Translations under genes and position numbers: made by a program
Notes under the pieces: generated by a model
Told to the model about the DNA's origin: nothing
The model's input: only the letters and a program-made list of their open reading frames with translations
Database searches by the model: none
Shown: positions 19,048 through 27,899 of the stretch, piece by piece
How the letters are laid out: each line of letters begins with the position of its first letter
Position numbering within the stretch: position 1 is the stretch's first letter
From: Corynebacterium confusum
GTDB taxonomy: Bacteria > Actinomycetota > Actinomycetes > Mycobacteriales > Mycobacteriaceae
Assembly: GCF_030408715.1 (NCBI RefSeq)
Contig: NZ_CP047202.1
Span: 1,390,294 to 1,454,293, forward strand
Length of the DNA stretch: 64,000 nt
Direction of reading: 5' to 3'

Positions 19048-20265
19048 TTAGCGCTGGCCGGGCTCGCGCAGGCGCTGGGCCAGCACCGCGCCGAACTCCG
19101 CCGCCGGCTGGCAGTCGCCGTCTTCGCAGCGGTTGGCAAAGCGCGACAGGGCCTCGAAGGTCTCGAAGAGATCGCGGCGGATGAGCAGCTCGTCGTCGCT
19201 GAACGGCCCGTGCTCGGCGGTGCGCAGGAGGGACTGCTCCGGGCTGAGCGGGATTTCCTCGTGGCCGCGCAGTACGGCGGCGAGCACCTCTACCCCGCCG
19301 GCGGACATGGTGGTCAGGCTGGAAAAGGCCCAGCCGACCAGGCATGCGGTGACCAGGTGCTGGATCTGGCCGGCGTCCTTGAACTGCGGCCACAGCCCGT
19401 TAACCTCCCGGGCCCAGGCCTCGATGAAGACGTCCGCCTCCGCGTCGGAGACCGGCTGAGCGAAGAGGAACTGCGGGAAGCCGGCGATAACGCAGGCGAC
19501 GTCGAAGCCGACGTTGCGGAAACCGGCCCACTCGTAGTCCAGTAAGTGGATGTTGTCGGCCACGATGATGTTGTCCGGCGACAGGTCGAAGGGCGTGAAA
19601 GCGCGATAGCGGCCGGACTGCAGTGACTTGGCCGCCTGGTCCGCCAAGGCCTTAACCTCCGCCGGCACCGCCAGCCCGGCGGCCTCGGCGATGGTCACGC
19701 CGCGGTAGATGGAGTCATAGAGCGCCTTGTCGCGCATGACCTGGTTCTCGGCGTATTCCGGGTGCTTTTTCAGCATCCGCGACAGCAGCAGGTCGTAGTC
19801 CTGCTCGCGGTCGGCGGTGCCGGCGTGCATCTGGCCCAGCTCCGCGCCCAGGGAGCGCAGCAGCGTGCGCCGCATGTCCTCGTCGGCGGACTCGAGGGCC
19901 TCGGCGAAGGTATCGGTATTGCCGGAGTCGGTGAGCACCACCGTGCGCTTGTCGACGTCGTGCGCCAGCAGCACCGGCCCGGGGCGTACGTCCGCCGCCA
20001 GCGAGTTAGTGAACTGGTAGGCCACGATCTCCCGGAGGAAGGCGGCATCATCCACGGCATAACCGGTGGCCGGGTTGTGCTTGATGACCACGGAGCGGTG
20101 CGGGAGGAACGGGGAATTGGCCACCCGGGCCCGCAGCACAACCGCATGCCCCGAACCGGTCAAGGCTTCGACGTCGCTGAGCTTTTGCGTTCCCCCAAAT
20201 CGGTTGGACAACAAGTCCTCCGCAAAGGCGACAATTGCCTGTTGGTCCGGCTGTGCAGTCTCCAC
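19048..20265 (-). CDS. Aminoglycoside phosphotransferase-like (APH fold) protein
   Basis: A 405-residue protein of the APH/choline kinase-like fold. The catalytic loop reads [13 protein letters not shown] at about residues 217-229. Compared with the canonical HGDxxxxN, the His is replaced by Pro while the catalytic Asp and Asn remain. The metal-binding segment is [18 protein letters not shown]. An N-lobe Lys in [14 protein letters not shown] fits ATP binding. GTG 20265 follows AGGAGGAG. It sits directly after aspS, and a hairpin in between may lower its expression. The substrate is unknown; it should not be read as an antibiotic resistance gene. Confidence 0.8.
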   Translation of the reverse strand: METAQPDQQAIVAFAEDLLSNRFGGTQKLSDVEALTGSGHAVVLRARVANSPFLPHRSVVIKHNPATGYAVDDAAFLREIVAYQFTNSLAADVRPGPVLLAHDVDKRTVVLTDSGNTDTFAEALESADEDMRRTLLRSLGAELGQMHAGTADREQDYDLLLSRMLKKHPEYAENQVMRDKALYDSIYRGVTIAEAAGLAVPAEVKALADQAAKSLQSGRYRAFTPFDLSPDNIIVADNIHLLDYEWAGFRNVGFDVACVIAGFPQFLFAQPVSDAEADVFIEAWAREVNGLWPQFKDAGQIQHLVTACLVGWAFSSLTTMSAGGVEVLAAVLRGHEEIPLSPEQSLLRTAEHGPFSDDELLIRRDLFETFEALSRFANRCEDGDCQPAAEFGAVLAQRLREPGQR

Positions 20266-20293
20266 CTAAAATCTCCTCCTGGGTAAACGGTAA

Positions 20294-20324
20294 GCCCCGG
20301 CACACGCACCGCGTGGACCGGGGC
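20294..20324 (-). terminator. Hairpin between aspS and the phosphotransferase gene
   Basis: On the minus strand GCCCCGG pairs with CCGGGGC and an inner CACGC/GCGTG helix, followed by TTACCGTTT. The T-run is broken, so it may be a leaky terminator that lets some transcription through to the next gene. Confidence 0.5.
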
Positions 20325-20332
20325 GTGCCGCC

Positions 20333-22165
20333 TTAGTTATCCGTCGAGTCGGGCGCTTTGGGCTTGGTTTCCTTATCCGCCTTGGCGTTCTTTTCCGGCT
20401 TGAAGTCCACGCCGGTCTCCTTGCGCTGCGCGGCCGGGATCGGGGCCGGGGCGTCGGTCAGCGGGTCGACGCCGCCGCCGGACTTCGGGAAGGCGATGAC
20501 GTCGCGGATGGAGTCGAAGCCACCCAGCAAGGAGACAATGCGGTCCCAGCCGAAGGCGATGCCGCCGTGCGGCGGGGCGCCGAAGGCGAAGGCGTCCAGC
20601 AGGAAGCCAAACTTCTCGCGGGCTTCCTCCTCACCAATGCCCATGACATCGAAGACGCGCTCCTGGACGTCGCGCTGGTGGATACGGATGGAGCCGCCGC
20701 CGATCTCGTTGCCGTTGCAGACAATGTCGTAGGCGTACGCCGTGGCCTCGCCCGGGTTCTCGTCGAAGGAGTCAATCCACTCCGGCTTCGGCGAGGTGAA
20801 GGCGTGGTGCACGGCGGTCCACTTGGAGTGGCCCAGGGCCACGTCGCCAGAGGCGGTGGCGTCGGCAGCCGGCTCGAAGAGCGGGGCGTCGACGACCCAG
20901 GTAAACGCCCAGTCGCCTTCCTTGATAAGGCCCAGCTTGCGGGCGATCTCGCCCCGGGCTGCGCCCAGCAGCGCGCGGGAGGACTTGGTGTCGCCGGCGG
21001 CGAAGAAGATGGCGTCGCCCGGCTTAGCGCCCACGTGCTCGGCGATGCCCTCGCGCTCGGCGTCGGTGATGTTCTTGGCCACCGGGCCGCCCAGGGTGCC
21101 GTCCTCGGCGATGGTGATGTAGGCCAGGCCCTTAGCGCCGCGCTGCTTGGCCCAGTCCTGCCAGGCGTCGAACTGGCGACGCGGCTGGGAGGCGCCGCCG
21201 TCCATGACGACCGCGCCGACGTATTCGTTCTGGAAGACGCGGAAGGTGGTGTCCTTGAAGAACTCGGTGCACTCCACGATCTTGATGTCGAAGCGCAGGT
21301 CCGGCTTGTCGGAGCCGTAGTACTTCATGGCGTCCGCGTAGGTCATGCGCGGGATCGGCGTGGTGATGTCGTAGCCGATGAGCTTCCACAGGGCCACCAG
21401 GATCTCCTCGGCCAGGGCGATGATGTCGTCCTGGTCCACGAAGGACATCTCGACGTCCAGCTGGGTGAACTCCGGCTGGCGATCGGCGCGGAAGTCCTCG
21501 TCGCGGTAGCAGCGCGCGATCTGGTAGTAGCGCTCCATGCCGGCGACCATGAGCAGCTGCTTGAACAGCTGCGGGGACTGCGGCAGCGCGTACCAGGAGC
21601 CCGGCTTCAGGCGGGCCGGCACCAGGAAGTCGCGCGCACCCTCTGGGGTGGACCGGGTCAGGGTCGGGGTCTCAATCTCGGTGAAGTCGTGGGAGTCCAG
21701 CACCTGGCGGGCCGCGCGGTTAGCAGCCGAGCGCAGGCGCAGGGCATTGCCCTGACTCTGGCGGCGCAGGTCCAGGTAGCGGTGGCGCAGGCGCGCCTCC
21801 TCGCCCACCTCGCCGGAGGTAGACGGATCATCGATCTGGAATGGCAGGGCCGCCGACTTGTTCAGCACCTCCAGGTCGGTGACGTTGACCTCGATCTCGC
21901 CGGACGGCAGGTTCGGGTTCTCCGAACCCTCCGGGCGGGCCTCGACCACGCCGGTGACCTTGATGCAGTACTCGGACCGCAGGTCGTGGGCGCGCTCGGC
22001 GACCTCGGACTCGCGGAAGACTACCTGCGCCAGACCGCTCCGGTCGCGCAGGTCAATGAAGATCACTCCGCCGTGGTCACGGCGGCGAGACACCCACCCC
22101 GTAAGCGTTACTGTCTCGCCGGCAATATCCTTGCGGAGCTCGCCCGCCAAATGGGTACGCAGCAC
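20333..22165 (-). CDS. aspS: Aspartate--tRNA ligase (probably non-discriminating Asp/Asn)
   Basis: Class II synthetase that charges tRNA-Asp. The 610-residue bacterial-type protein has the N-terminal OB fold ([23 protein letters not shown]), the catalytic core with [22 protein letters not shown], the GAD insertion domain, and motif 3 [14 protein letters not shown] near residue 540. A charged 40-residue tail rich in Lys/Pro ends the protein. It starts at GTG 22165. Relaxed specificity for tRNA-Asn is inferred because many actinobacteria use the transamidation route; the window itself does not prove it. Confidence 0.97.
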   Translation of the reverse strand: MLRTHLAGELRKDIAGETVTLTGWVSRRRDHGGVIFIDLRDRSGLAQVVFRESEVAERAHDLRSEYCIKVTGVVEARPEGSENPNLPSGEIEVNVTDLEVLNKSAALPFQIDDPSTSGEVGEEARLRHRYLDLRRQSQGNALRLRSAANRAARQVLDSHDFTEIETPTLTRSTPEGARDFLVPARLKPGSWYALPQSPQLFKQLLMVAGMERYYQIARCYRDEDFRADRQPEFTQLDVEMSFVDQDDIIALAEEILVALWKLIGYDITTPIPRMTYADAMKYYGSDKPDLRFDIKIVECTEFFKDTTFRVFQNEYVGAVVMDGGASQPRRQFDAWQDWAKQRGAKGLAYITIAEDGTLGGPVAKNITDAEREGIAEHVGAKPGDAIFFAAGDTKSSRALLGAARGEIARKLGLIKEGDWAFTWVVDAPLFEPAADATASGDVALGHSKWTAVHHAFTSPKPEWIDSFDENPGEATAYAYDIVCNGNEIGGGSIRIHQRDVQERVFDVMGIGEEEAREKFGFLLDAFAFGAPPHGGIAFGWDRIVSLLGGFDSIRDVIAFPKSGGGVDPLTDAPAPIPAAQRKETGVDFKPEKNAKADKETKPKAPDSTDN

Positions 22166-22544
22166 TGTTGCTCAAATCCCTTCACACATAGCTTCCTCGG
22201 TAGCTTCCGCATTATCCCCGCCCGGCGCGCCGCAGCCACCGTGCGGCACGCATCACGCGGTGCCCACAGTGCCCCAGCGACCAGCCCGGCGACGGGAGGC
22301 AGAAGTTGACGCCTTCAGTCTACCCACCCACGGCAACCGGTAGTGACTTATCCCCCACCTGCCGGCAGTCCGTCCCCGCCCAGGGCGGGCAGTGCCCACG
22401 GTTTGGCCCGGGCTCGACCACCACTCCATTCGCGTTCGCACCCAGGCGCGATCCTGCCAAGTGGCCGGCCCGATAGAGCCACGGCGGCCGCGGGAATCTG
22501 ACGCTAAAGGGGTAGATAAGGCTCGGGCCTGGCACACTTAAGCT
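22166..22544. other. Divergent intergenic region aspS / zinc metallopeptidase
   Basis: This 379-base stretch holds no convincing gene on either strand. It should carry the two divergent promoters. TAGATA at 22513-22518 is a possible plus-strand -10 for the metallopeptidase, and TAGACT on the minus strand near 22317-22322 is a possible -10 for aspS. A tight palindrome, CCCGCCC-A-GGGCGGG, is at about 22375-22389. No -35 hexamers are clear. Confidence 0.4.
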
Positions 22545-23438
22545 ATGACTTTTCGCAGTGGCGGTGACATTAGTGGCAAACGGGCGCGTACCGGCGGTGG
22601 CGGGCGCGGCGGTGTCGTAGCGGCCGGCGGCGGCCTCGGCACCGTGGTCCTCATCGGTCTGTACCTGTTGCTGGGCGGCAGCCCGGGGCAGCTGGGCGGG
22701 TTGCTCGGCTCCGAGGAGCCGGCGTCCCAGTCCGACTCCGGGCCGGAGGCCGGCAGCGAGTTGGAGCACTGCCAGACCCCGGAGGACGGCAACAAGTACG
22801 ACGACTGCCGCGTGGACTTCACGGGTGTGTCCCTGGACCAGGTGTGGAGCGAGGTGCTGCCGCAGCAGGCCGGCATCGACTACACCGAGCCGGAGCGCGT
22901 GGTCTTCGAGCAGGCCACCCAGTCGGGCTGCGGCGCTGCCTCTGCCGCCACCGGTCCGTTCTACTGCCCGGCGGATAACACCGCCTATTTCGACACTTCC
23001 TTCTTCCAGCAGCTGGAGAGCTTCGGCGGCTCCTCCGCCCCGCTGGCACAGATGTACATCGTGTCCCACGAGTTCGGTCACCACATCCAGAACCTCGAGG
23101 GCACCCTCGGCCTGTCGAACTACGACGACCCGGGCGAGGATTCCAACGCGGTCAAGATTGAGCTGCAGGCCGACTGCTACGCGGGCATCTGGGCCTCCCA
23201 CGCGGACAAGGGCGAGGACGCCCTCCTCGAGCCCATCACCGAGGAGCAGGTCGCCGAGGCCATCGAGACCGCCCGCGCGGTCGGCGACGACAACATCCAG
23301 TCCCGTTCCGGCAGGCAGGTGGATCCGGACTCCTTTACCCACGGCACCTCCGAGCAGCGCCAGGAGTCTTTCCTGGCCGGCTACCAGTCCGGATCCATGA
23401 AGTCCTGCGACACTCTGGGCCGCGGCGCCTACAAATAA
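22545..23438 (+). CDS. YpfJ-family neutral zinc metallopeptidase, membrane-anchored
   Basis: A 297-residue protein of the YpfJ (PF04228) family. A basic Gly-rich N-terminus is followed by one membrane helix (residues about 24-44, GVVAAGGGLGTVVLIGLYLLL) and an extracellular peptidase domain. The zinc motif HEFGHHIQNLEG is at about residues 172-183, and ELQADCYAGIWA carries the third ligand-type acidic residue. ATG 22545 has no clear ribosome binding site. A hairpin terminator follows it. The natural substrate is unknown. Confidence 0.9.
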   Translation: MTFRSGGDISGKRARTGGGGRGGVVAAGGGLGTVVLIGLYLLLGGSPGQLGGLLGSEEPASQSDSGPEAGSELEHCQTPEDGNKYDDCRVDFTGVSLDQVWSEVLPQQAGIDYTEPERVVFEQATQSGCGAASAATGPFYCPADNTAYFDTSFFQQLESFGGSSAPLAQMYIVSHEFGHHIQNLEGTLGLSNYDDPGEDSNAVKIELQADCYAGIWASHADKGEDALLEPITEEQVAEAIETARAVGDDNIQSRSGRQVDPDSFTHGTSEQRQESFLAGYQSGSMKSCDTLGRGAYK

Positions 23439-23455
23439 GCCAGCAAGCCACTCAA

Positions 23456-23482
23456 GCCCCGGGCGGAAAACCGCACCGGGGC
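23456..23482 (+). terminator. Hairpin after the zinc metallopeptidase gene
   Basis: GCCCCGG (23456-23462) and CCGGGGC (23476-23482) form a strong stem, extended inside by CGG/CCG around an AAAA loop. Only a weak ATAAATCT follows, so termination efficiency is uncertain. Confidence 0.5.
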
Positions 23483-23583
23483 ATAAATCTGTCCGCAGCC
23501 AGCCCAAGGTCAACTCAAGGTCAGCCCAGCCCCCAGTTGCCGCTTCCCCGGCACGCGCTAGTGCAGGCTCTACACTGGGAGCT

Positions 23584-24321
23584 ATGACTTCTGACGCGCA
23601 GTCCGGCCACGGCGCCCACCGCTTTATCGCTGCTTTCAACGACATCGAGCAACACCTGAGGTCCCGTCTGCAGGCGCGCGACGGGGACTCTTTCCGGCGG
23701 CTTATCGACTCCGCCCGGCACGAGCACTTGCTCAACTCCCAGCAGGCCGAGGCCCTGCACGACTACACAAGCCTGCGCAACGCCATCTCCCACGGGCGCT
23801 ACCACGACGGCGCGCCGATCGCGGAGCCGAACCCCCGGGTCATCGACCAGATTGAGCGGCTGCGGGACCTGCTGATGGACCCGCCCGGCGCGGTGGCGCG
23901 GCTGGGCGACCAGAAGGTGGAGACGGTAACGCCCGAGGACTCGGTGCTCTCGGCGCTGGAGCTTATCCGCACCCACGGGTTTTCGCAGTTGCCCGTCTAC
24001 GACTCCGGCACCTTCCGCCGACTTTTGACCACCAACACCATCGCGCACTGGGTCGCGGCTGACTTGGGTGATAACCAGACCATCGATGCCCGCACCGTAG
24101 CCGACGTGCTGGAGCGGGCGGAAAACACCGACCGGGCGGTGTTCCTACCGAAGACGGTGGGCGCGCAGGCGGCTATCGATGCCCTGACCTCCCCGGCGCG
24201 CGATGGCTCCCTGCCGTTTGCGCTGATTATCACCGAGACCGGCGAGAAGTCCCAGCGCCCCATCCGAGTCATTACCCAGTCCGACGTGGGGGTTTTGTTG
24301 GAGGCCGTGGAGTGGGAATAA
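23584..24321 (+). CDS. CBS-domain protein with HEPN-like N-terminal region
   Basis: A 245-residue cytoplasmic protein of unknown role. Residues 1 to about 95 are helical. They contain YTSLRNAISHGRY, in which R65-N66-x3-H70 matches the RNxxxH motif of HEPN ribonucleases. Residues about 110-160 and 195-243 look like a CBS pair (ETVTPEDSVLSALELIRTHGFSQLPVYD ... ALIITETGEKSQRPIRVITQSDVGVLLE), a module that usually binds adenine nucleotides. The start is ATG 23584. It lies between two unrelated plus-strand genes with gaps of 145 and 58 bases. CBS identity is fairly sure; the HEPN link rests on the motif and helix pattern only. Confidence 0.7.
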   Translation: MTSDAQSGHGAHRFIAAFNDIEQHLRSRLQARDGDSFRRLIDSARHEHLLNSQQAEALHDYTSLRNAISHGRYHDGAPIAEPNPRVIDQIERLRDLLMDPPGAVARLGDQKVETVTPEDSVLSALELIRTHGFSQLPVYDSGTFRRLLTTNTIAHWVAADLGDNQTIDARTVADVLERAENTDRAVFLPKTVGAQAAIDALTSPARDGSLPFALIITETGEKSQRPIRVITQSDVGVLLEAVEWE

Positions 24322-24379
24322 CTCCCCTCGAGTTTTTGTTGACACGTCATAGATAGTTGATCGAGGAAGGATCCCCACC

Positions 24380-25492
24380 ATGCAATTCGGCATCTTCACC
24401 ATTGGCGACGTGACCGCTGACCCGACCAACGGCACCACCCCCACGGAGGCGGAGCGCATTCGCAACATGACGGAGATCGCGCTCAAGGCCGAAGAGGTCG
24501 GCCTCGACGTCTTCGCCACCGGCGAGCACCACAACCCGCCGTTCGTCCCGTCGTCGCCCACGACGCACTTGGCCTATATCGCCGCGCAGACCCAGCGCCT
24601 GCAGCTGTCGACCTCGACGACGCTTATCACCACCAACGACCCGGTCAAGATTGCCGAGGACTACGCGTTCCTGCAGCACCTGTCCGGTGGGCGCGTTGAT
24701 CTGATGTTGGGCCGCGGCAACACCGGCCCGGTCTACCCGTGGTTCGGGAAGGACATCCGCCAGGGCATCCCGCTGGCCGTGGAGAACTACCACCTCCTGC
24801 GTCGACTGTGGCGCGAGCCTTCCGTTAACTGGCAGGGCACGTTCCGCACCCCGCTGCAGGCTTTTACCTCCACGCCCGCCCCGCTGGATGGGGTCCCGCC
24901 GTTCGTGTGGCACGGCTCCATTCGCTCGCCGCAGATTGCGGAGCAGGCCGCCTATTACGGCGACGGCTTCTTCCACAACAACATCTTCTGGAACAAGGAG
25001 CACACCGCCAAGATGGTCAACATGTACCGTCGCCGCTACGCCAAGTACGGCCACGGCCAGGAGGACCAGGCCATCGTGGGCCTGGGCGGCCAGGTTTTCA
25101 TCGCGGACACGGAGCAGGAGGCCAAGAACTACTTCCGCCCCTACTTCGACAACGCCCCGGTCTACGGCCACGGACCCTCGCTGGAGGATTTCACCGAGAT
25201 GACCCCGCTGACCGTCGGCACCTACGAGCAGGTCATCGAGCGCACCCTGCAGTTCGCCGACTGGGTGGGCGACTACCAGCGCCAACTCTTCCTCATCGAC
25301 CACGCCGGCCTGCCCCAGGAAGTGGTCCTGGACCAGATTGAGCGCCTGGGCACCCAGGTCGTGCCGGAACTGCGCCGCCGCTTCGAGCAGCGCCGCCCCG
25401 ATCACGTCCCCTCCGATCCGCCGACCCACGCCAGCCTGCGCAACAACCCGGATTCGCCGCACTATCGCGTCAACCCCGGCGAGGAAAGCTAA
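24380..25492 (+). CDS. LLM-class FMN-dependent monooxygenase, CE1758 type
   Basis: A 370-residue luciferase-like flavin monooxygenase. It has the TIM-barrel signatures GEHHNPPFVPSSP at about residues 48-60, the LSGGRVDLMLGRGN segment at about 103-116, and FFHNNIFWNKEHTAKMVNMYRRRYAKYG later. A hydrophilic C-terminal tail of some 40 residues follows the barrel. ATG 24380 is preceded by GAGGAAGGAT. The FMN reductase partner follows 48 bases downstream and probably supplies FMNH2. The organic substrate is unknown. Confidence 0.88.
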   Translation: MQFGIFTIGDVTADPTNGTTPTEAERIRNMTEIALKAEEVGLDVFATGEHHNPPFVPSSPTTHLAYIAAQTQRLQLSTSTTLITTNDPVKIAEDYAFLQHLSGGRVDLMLGRGNTGPVYPWFGKDIRQGIPLAVENYHLLRRLWREPSVNWQGTFRTPLQAFTSTPAPLDGVPPFVWHGSIRSPQIAEQAAYYGDGFFHNNIFWNKEHTAKMVNMYRRRYAKYGHGQEDQAIVGLGGQVFIADTEQEAKNYFRPYFDNAPVYGHGPSLEDFTEMTPLTVGTYEQVIERTLQFADWVGDYQRQLFLIDHAGLPQEVVLDQIERLGTQVVPELRRRFEQRRPDHVPSDPPTHASLRNNPDSPHYRVNPGEES

Positions 25493-25540
25493 GCCCCACC
25501 CTGTCCCCGGCCCGTATCTCAACCCAAGGAGGTTTTTACC

Positions 25541-26356
25541 GTGCACACCCTCGTGGTCGTGACCGCCGGCCTGTCCACTCCCTCTACTACCCGCCAGCTG
25601 GGCGAGGAACTCGCCGCGGCCACCGAAGCCCGCGTCACCGCCCGCGGGGAAGGACTCAACATCGAGTTCATTGAGGTCCGCAACCTGGCACAGGACCTAA
25701 CCAACGCCATGACCAACTGGGGCGCGGCCACCCCGGCGCTGGACGATGCCCGCCGGTTGCTCAGCTCCGCCAGCGCGCTCATCCCGGTCACCCCGGTCTT
25801 CCAGGGCAGCTACTCCGGGCTGTTCAAGATGTTCTTCGACACCCTCGACCCGCAGGCGATCACCGGCATGCCCACGCTGATTGCCGCCACCGGCGGATCC
25901 TCGCGCCACGCGCTCATTCTGGACTACGCCCTGCGGCCCCTGATGAACTACCTGCACGCCGTGGTTGTGCCCACGGGCATCTACCGCGCGACCGAGGACT
26001 ACGGCGCGGCCCCGGCCGGCGGTGAGGCCGGCCACGGGGGACTGAGCCCCAACCGCATTAGCCAGGCCGCCGAGCAGCTCGCCGACCTCATCGTCACGCC
26101 GACCGACCGGGTGGGCGGACTGTCCGCCTCCCCCGCGGTGACGCGCTCGGCACCGAACCGCCGCAACGGCATCGACTACGAGGACGACTTCACCCCCATG
26201 AGCGAGCTCCTCGGCGGTGACGCCAATTCCGACACCGATTCCAGCGCCGCGACTACCCCCGAGCCGGGCGCGGGCGGGCGCGATGCCACCGGGTTTGTCG
26301 ACGTCAGCCCGAACGCCGCGTCGCGCGAGCAGGGCGCAGAGGAGCCGGAGAGGTAG
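25541..26356 (+). CDS. NAD(P)H-dependent FMN reductase, CE1759 type
   Basis: A 271-residue flavodoxin-like reductase. The N-terminal 180 residues have VVVTAGLSTPSTTRQLG (flavin phosphate loop), the LIPVTPVFQGSYSGLFKMFFD segment typical of this family, and LIAATGGSSRHALILDYALRPL. The last 90 residues are low-complexity and acidic, with no clear fold. GTG 25541 has a perfect AAGGAGG eight bases upstream. It pairs with the monooxygenase just before it as a two-component system. Confidence 0.88.
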   Translation: MHTLVVVTAGLSTPSTTRQLGEELAAATEARVTARGEGLNIEFIEVRNLAQDLTNAMTNWGAATPALDDARRLLSSASALIPVTPVFQGSYSGLFKMFFDTLDPQAITGMPTLIAATGGSSRHALILDYALRPLMNYLHAVVVPTGIYRATEDYGAAPAGGEAGHGGLSPNRISQAAEQLADLIVTPTDRVGGLSASPAVTRSAPNRRNGIDYEDDFTPMSELLGGDANSDTDSSAATTPEPGAGGRDATGFVDVSPNAASREQGAEEPER

Positions 26357-26461
26357 GCCGCACGCGAAATGTGGGGTTCGTCACATAGACTTGGGTGAGA
26401 AAAGTTACCCTAAGTTACAGTCCACGTCTGTTCGCTCAGAGAAAGGTGGCTTGAACTCAAC

Positions 26462-27871
26462 ATGACAATTAGCGTCGTTGATATCTTCTCCATCGGGATC
26501 GGGCCGTCCTCATCCCACACCGTCGGCCCCATGCGCGCCGCCAAGACGTTCATCGACTCGCTGCCCCAGCTGCCCGCGCGCGTCCACACGGAGCTGCGCG
26601 GATCCCTGGCGGCGACCGGCCGCGGGCACGCGACCGACCGCGCGGTCATCCTCGGCCTGGCCGGCTGGACCCCGCTGACGGTGCCGCTGGACGCGGAGCA
26701 GGACCCGTCCAGCCCCATTCCCTCCGAGGGCACCGTCACGGGGCCTGCGGGCAGCGTCGAGTTTGAGATTAGCTTCAACAACGAGCCGGTTCCGGAGCAC
26801 CCGAACTGCCTCATCTTTAGTGCCTGGGACGGCGCAGGCAACGAGATCGCTACGGGCCAGGAATGGTTCTCCGTGGGCGGCGGCTTCATTCTCTCCCGTG
26901 CGGAGCTGGAGGCGGAAGAGGAGGCCTCCAGCGCGGTGCCCGCAGGCGCCGCCGCGGCCGCCGTCGAGGACCAGGTCCCTTACCCGTTTAGCTCGGGCGA
27001 AGAGCTGCTCGAGCTGTGCGAGGCCCACGACCTGCCGGTGTGGGAAATCGTCCTGGCCAACGAGGCCGTGCTCCACCGCAGCTCCGGCGGCGCGGACCAC
27101 CTCCTGCGCCACCTGGACACCGTCTGGGACACCATGCGCGAGTGCGTGACCGAGGGCATTTCCACCAAGGGCACCCTGCCGGGCGGGCTGCGCGTGCCCC
27201 GGCGCGCCCCGCAGGTCTACCAGACCCTGCTGGAAAAGCAGGAGGACCCCTCCTGCGGCTTCTCCGCTATGGAGTGGACCAACCTCTACGCCCTCGCCGT
27301 CAACGAGCAAAACGCCGCCGGCGGCCGCGTCATCACCGCGCCCACCAACGGCGCCTGCGGGATCATCCCCGCCGTGCTGCACTACGCGCGCGACTTCATG
27401 GCCAATTTCACCCGCGAAAACGCCCGCCGCTACCTGCTGACGTCGGGGGCCGTTGGCACCATCATCAAGGATAACGCCTCCATCTCCGGCGCCGAGGTCG
27501 GCTGCCAGGGCGAGGTCGGCTCCGCCTCCGCCATGGCGGCGGCCGGTATGTGCGAGCTGCTAGGCGGCAACGCCCGCCAGATCGAAAACGCCGCGGAGAT
27601 CGCCCTCGAACACAACCTGGGGCTGACCTGCGACCCGGTCGGCGGCCTAGTGCAGGTCCCCTGTATTGAGCGCAACGCCATCGGCGCGGTCAAGTCCATC
27701 AACGCCGCCCGCATGGCCATGCTGGGCGAGGGCACGCACTACGTCTCCCTGGACAACGCCGTACAGACCATGGCGGAAACCGGCCGGGACATGCTCTCCA
27801 AGTACAAAGAGACCTCCCTGGGCGGGCTGGCCAAGACCATGGGCTTTTCCGTCACCCAGGTCGAGTGCTAA
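26462..27871 (+). CDS. sdaA: L-serine ammonia-lyase, single-chain Fe-S type
   Basis: Deaminates L-serine to pyruvate using a 4Fe-4S cluster. The 469-residue protein fuses beta (about 1-160) and alpha domains. It opens with [23 protein letters not shown]. The cluster cysteines are expected in [32 protein letters not shown] and [16 protein letters not shown]. The SSSHT loop is intact. ATG 26462 follows GAAAGGTGG at a longer than usual distance. The upstream gap of about 105 bases suggests its own promoter (TACAGT at 26416-26421 is a candidate -10). A short GGGGA/TCCCC hairpin lies just after the stop, before the convergent YhgE gene. Confidence 0.96.
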   Translation: MTISVVDIFSIGIGPSSSHTVGPMRAAKTFIDSLPQLPARVHTELRGSLAATGRGHATDRAVILGLAGWTPLTVPLDAEQDPSSPIPSEGTVTGPAGSVEFEISFNNEPVPEHPNCLIFSAWDGAGNEIATGQEWFSVGGGFILSRAELEAEEEASSAVPAGAAAAAVEDQVPYPFSSGEELLELCEAHDLPVWEIVLANEAVLHRSSGGADHLLRHLDTVWDTMRECVTEGISTKGTLPGGLRVPRRAPQVYQTLLEKQEDPSCGFSAMEWTNLYALAVNEQNAAGGRVITAPTNGACGIIPAVLHYARDFMANFTRENARRYLLTSGAVGTIIKDNASISGAEVGCQGEVGSASAMAAAGMCELLGGNARQIENAAEIALEHNLGLTCDPVGGLVQVPCIERNAIGAVKSINAARMAMLGEGTHYVSLDNAVQTMAETGRDMLSKYKETSLGGLAKTMGFSVTQVEC

Positions 27872-27899
27872 ACACCGGGGATTACACTCCCCTGCCCAC

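Noticed and set aside
17600..19393. A longer RarA start at 19393
   Set aside because: The extra 138 residues are an Arg/Gly/Pro-rich shadow of the upstream phosphotransferase gene and lack any family similarity.
19048..20265. Aminoglycoside resistance gene
   Set aside because: The fold is shared, but the catalytic loop differs and the gene is part of a conserved housekeeping neighbourhood after aspS.
20567..22309. A 580-codon open frame on the plus strand opposite aspS
   Set aside because: It mirrors the aspS codon pattern in GC-rich DNA, its translation is Val/Gly/Leu/Gln-rich without any motif, and aspS is certain.
24339..24344. TTGACA upstream of the flavin monooxygenase as a -35 box
   Set aside because: No -10 hexamer occurs at 16-18 bases; TAGATA is only five bases away and the position 17 bases on overlaps the ribosome binding site.
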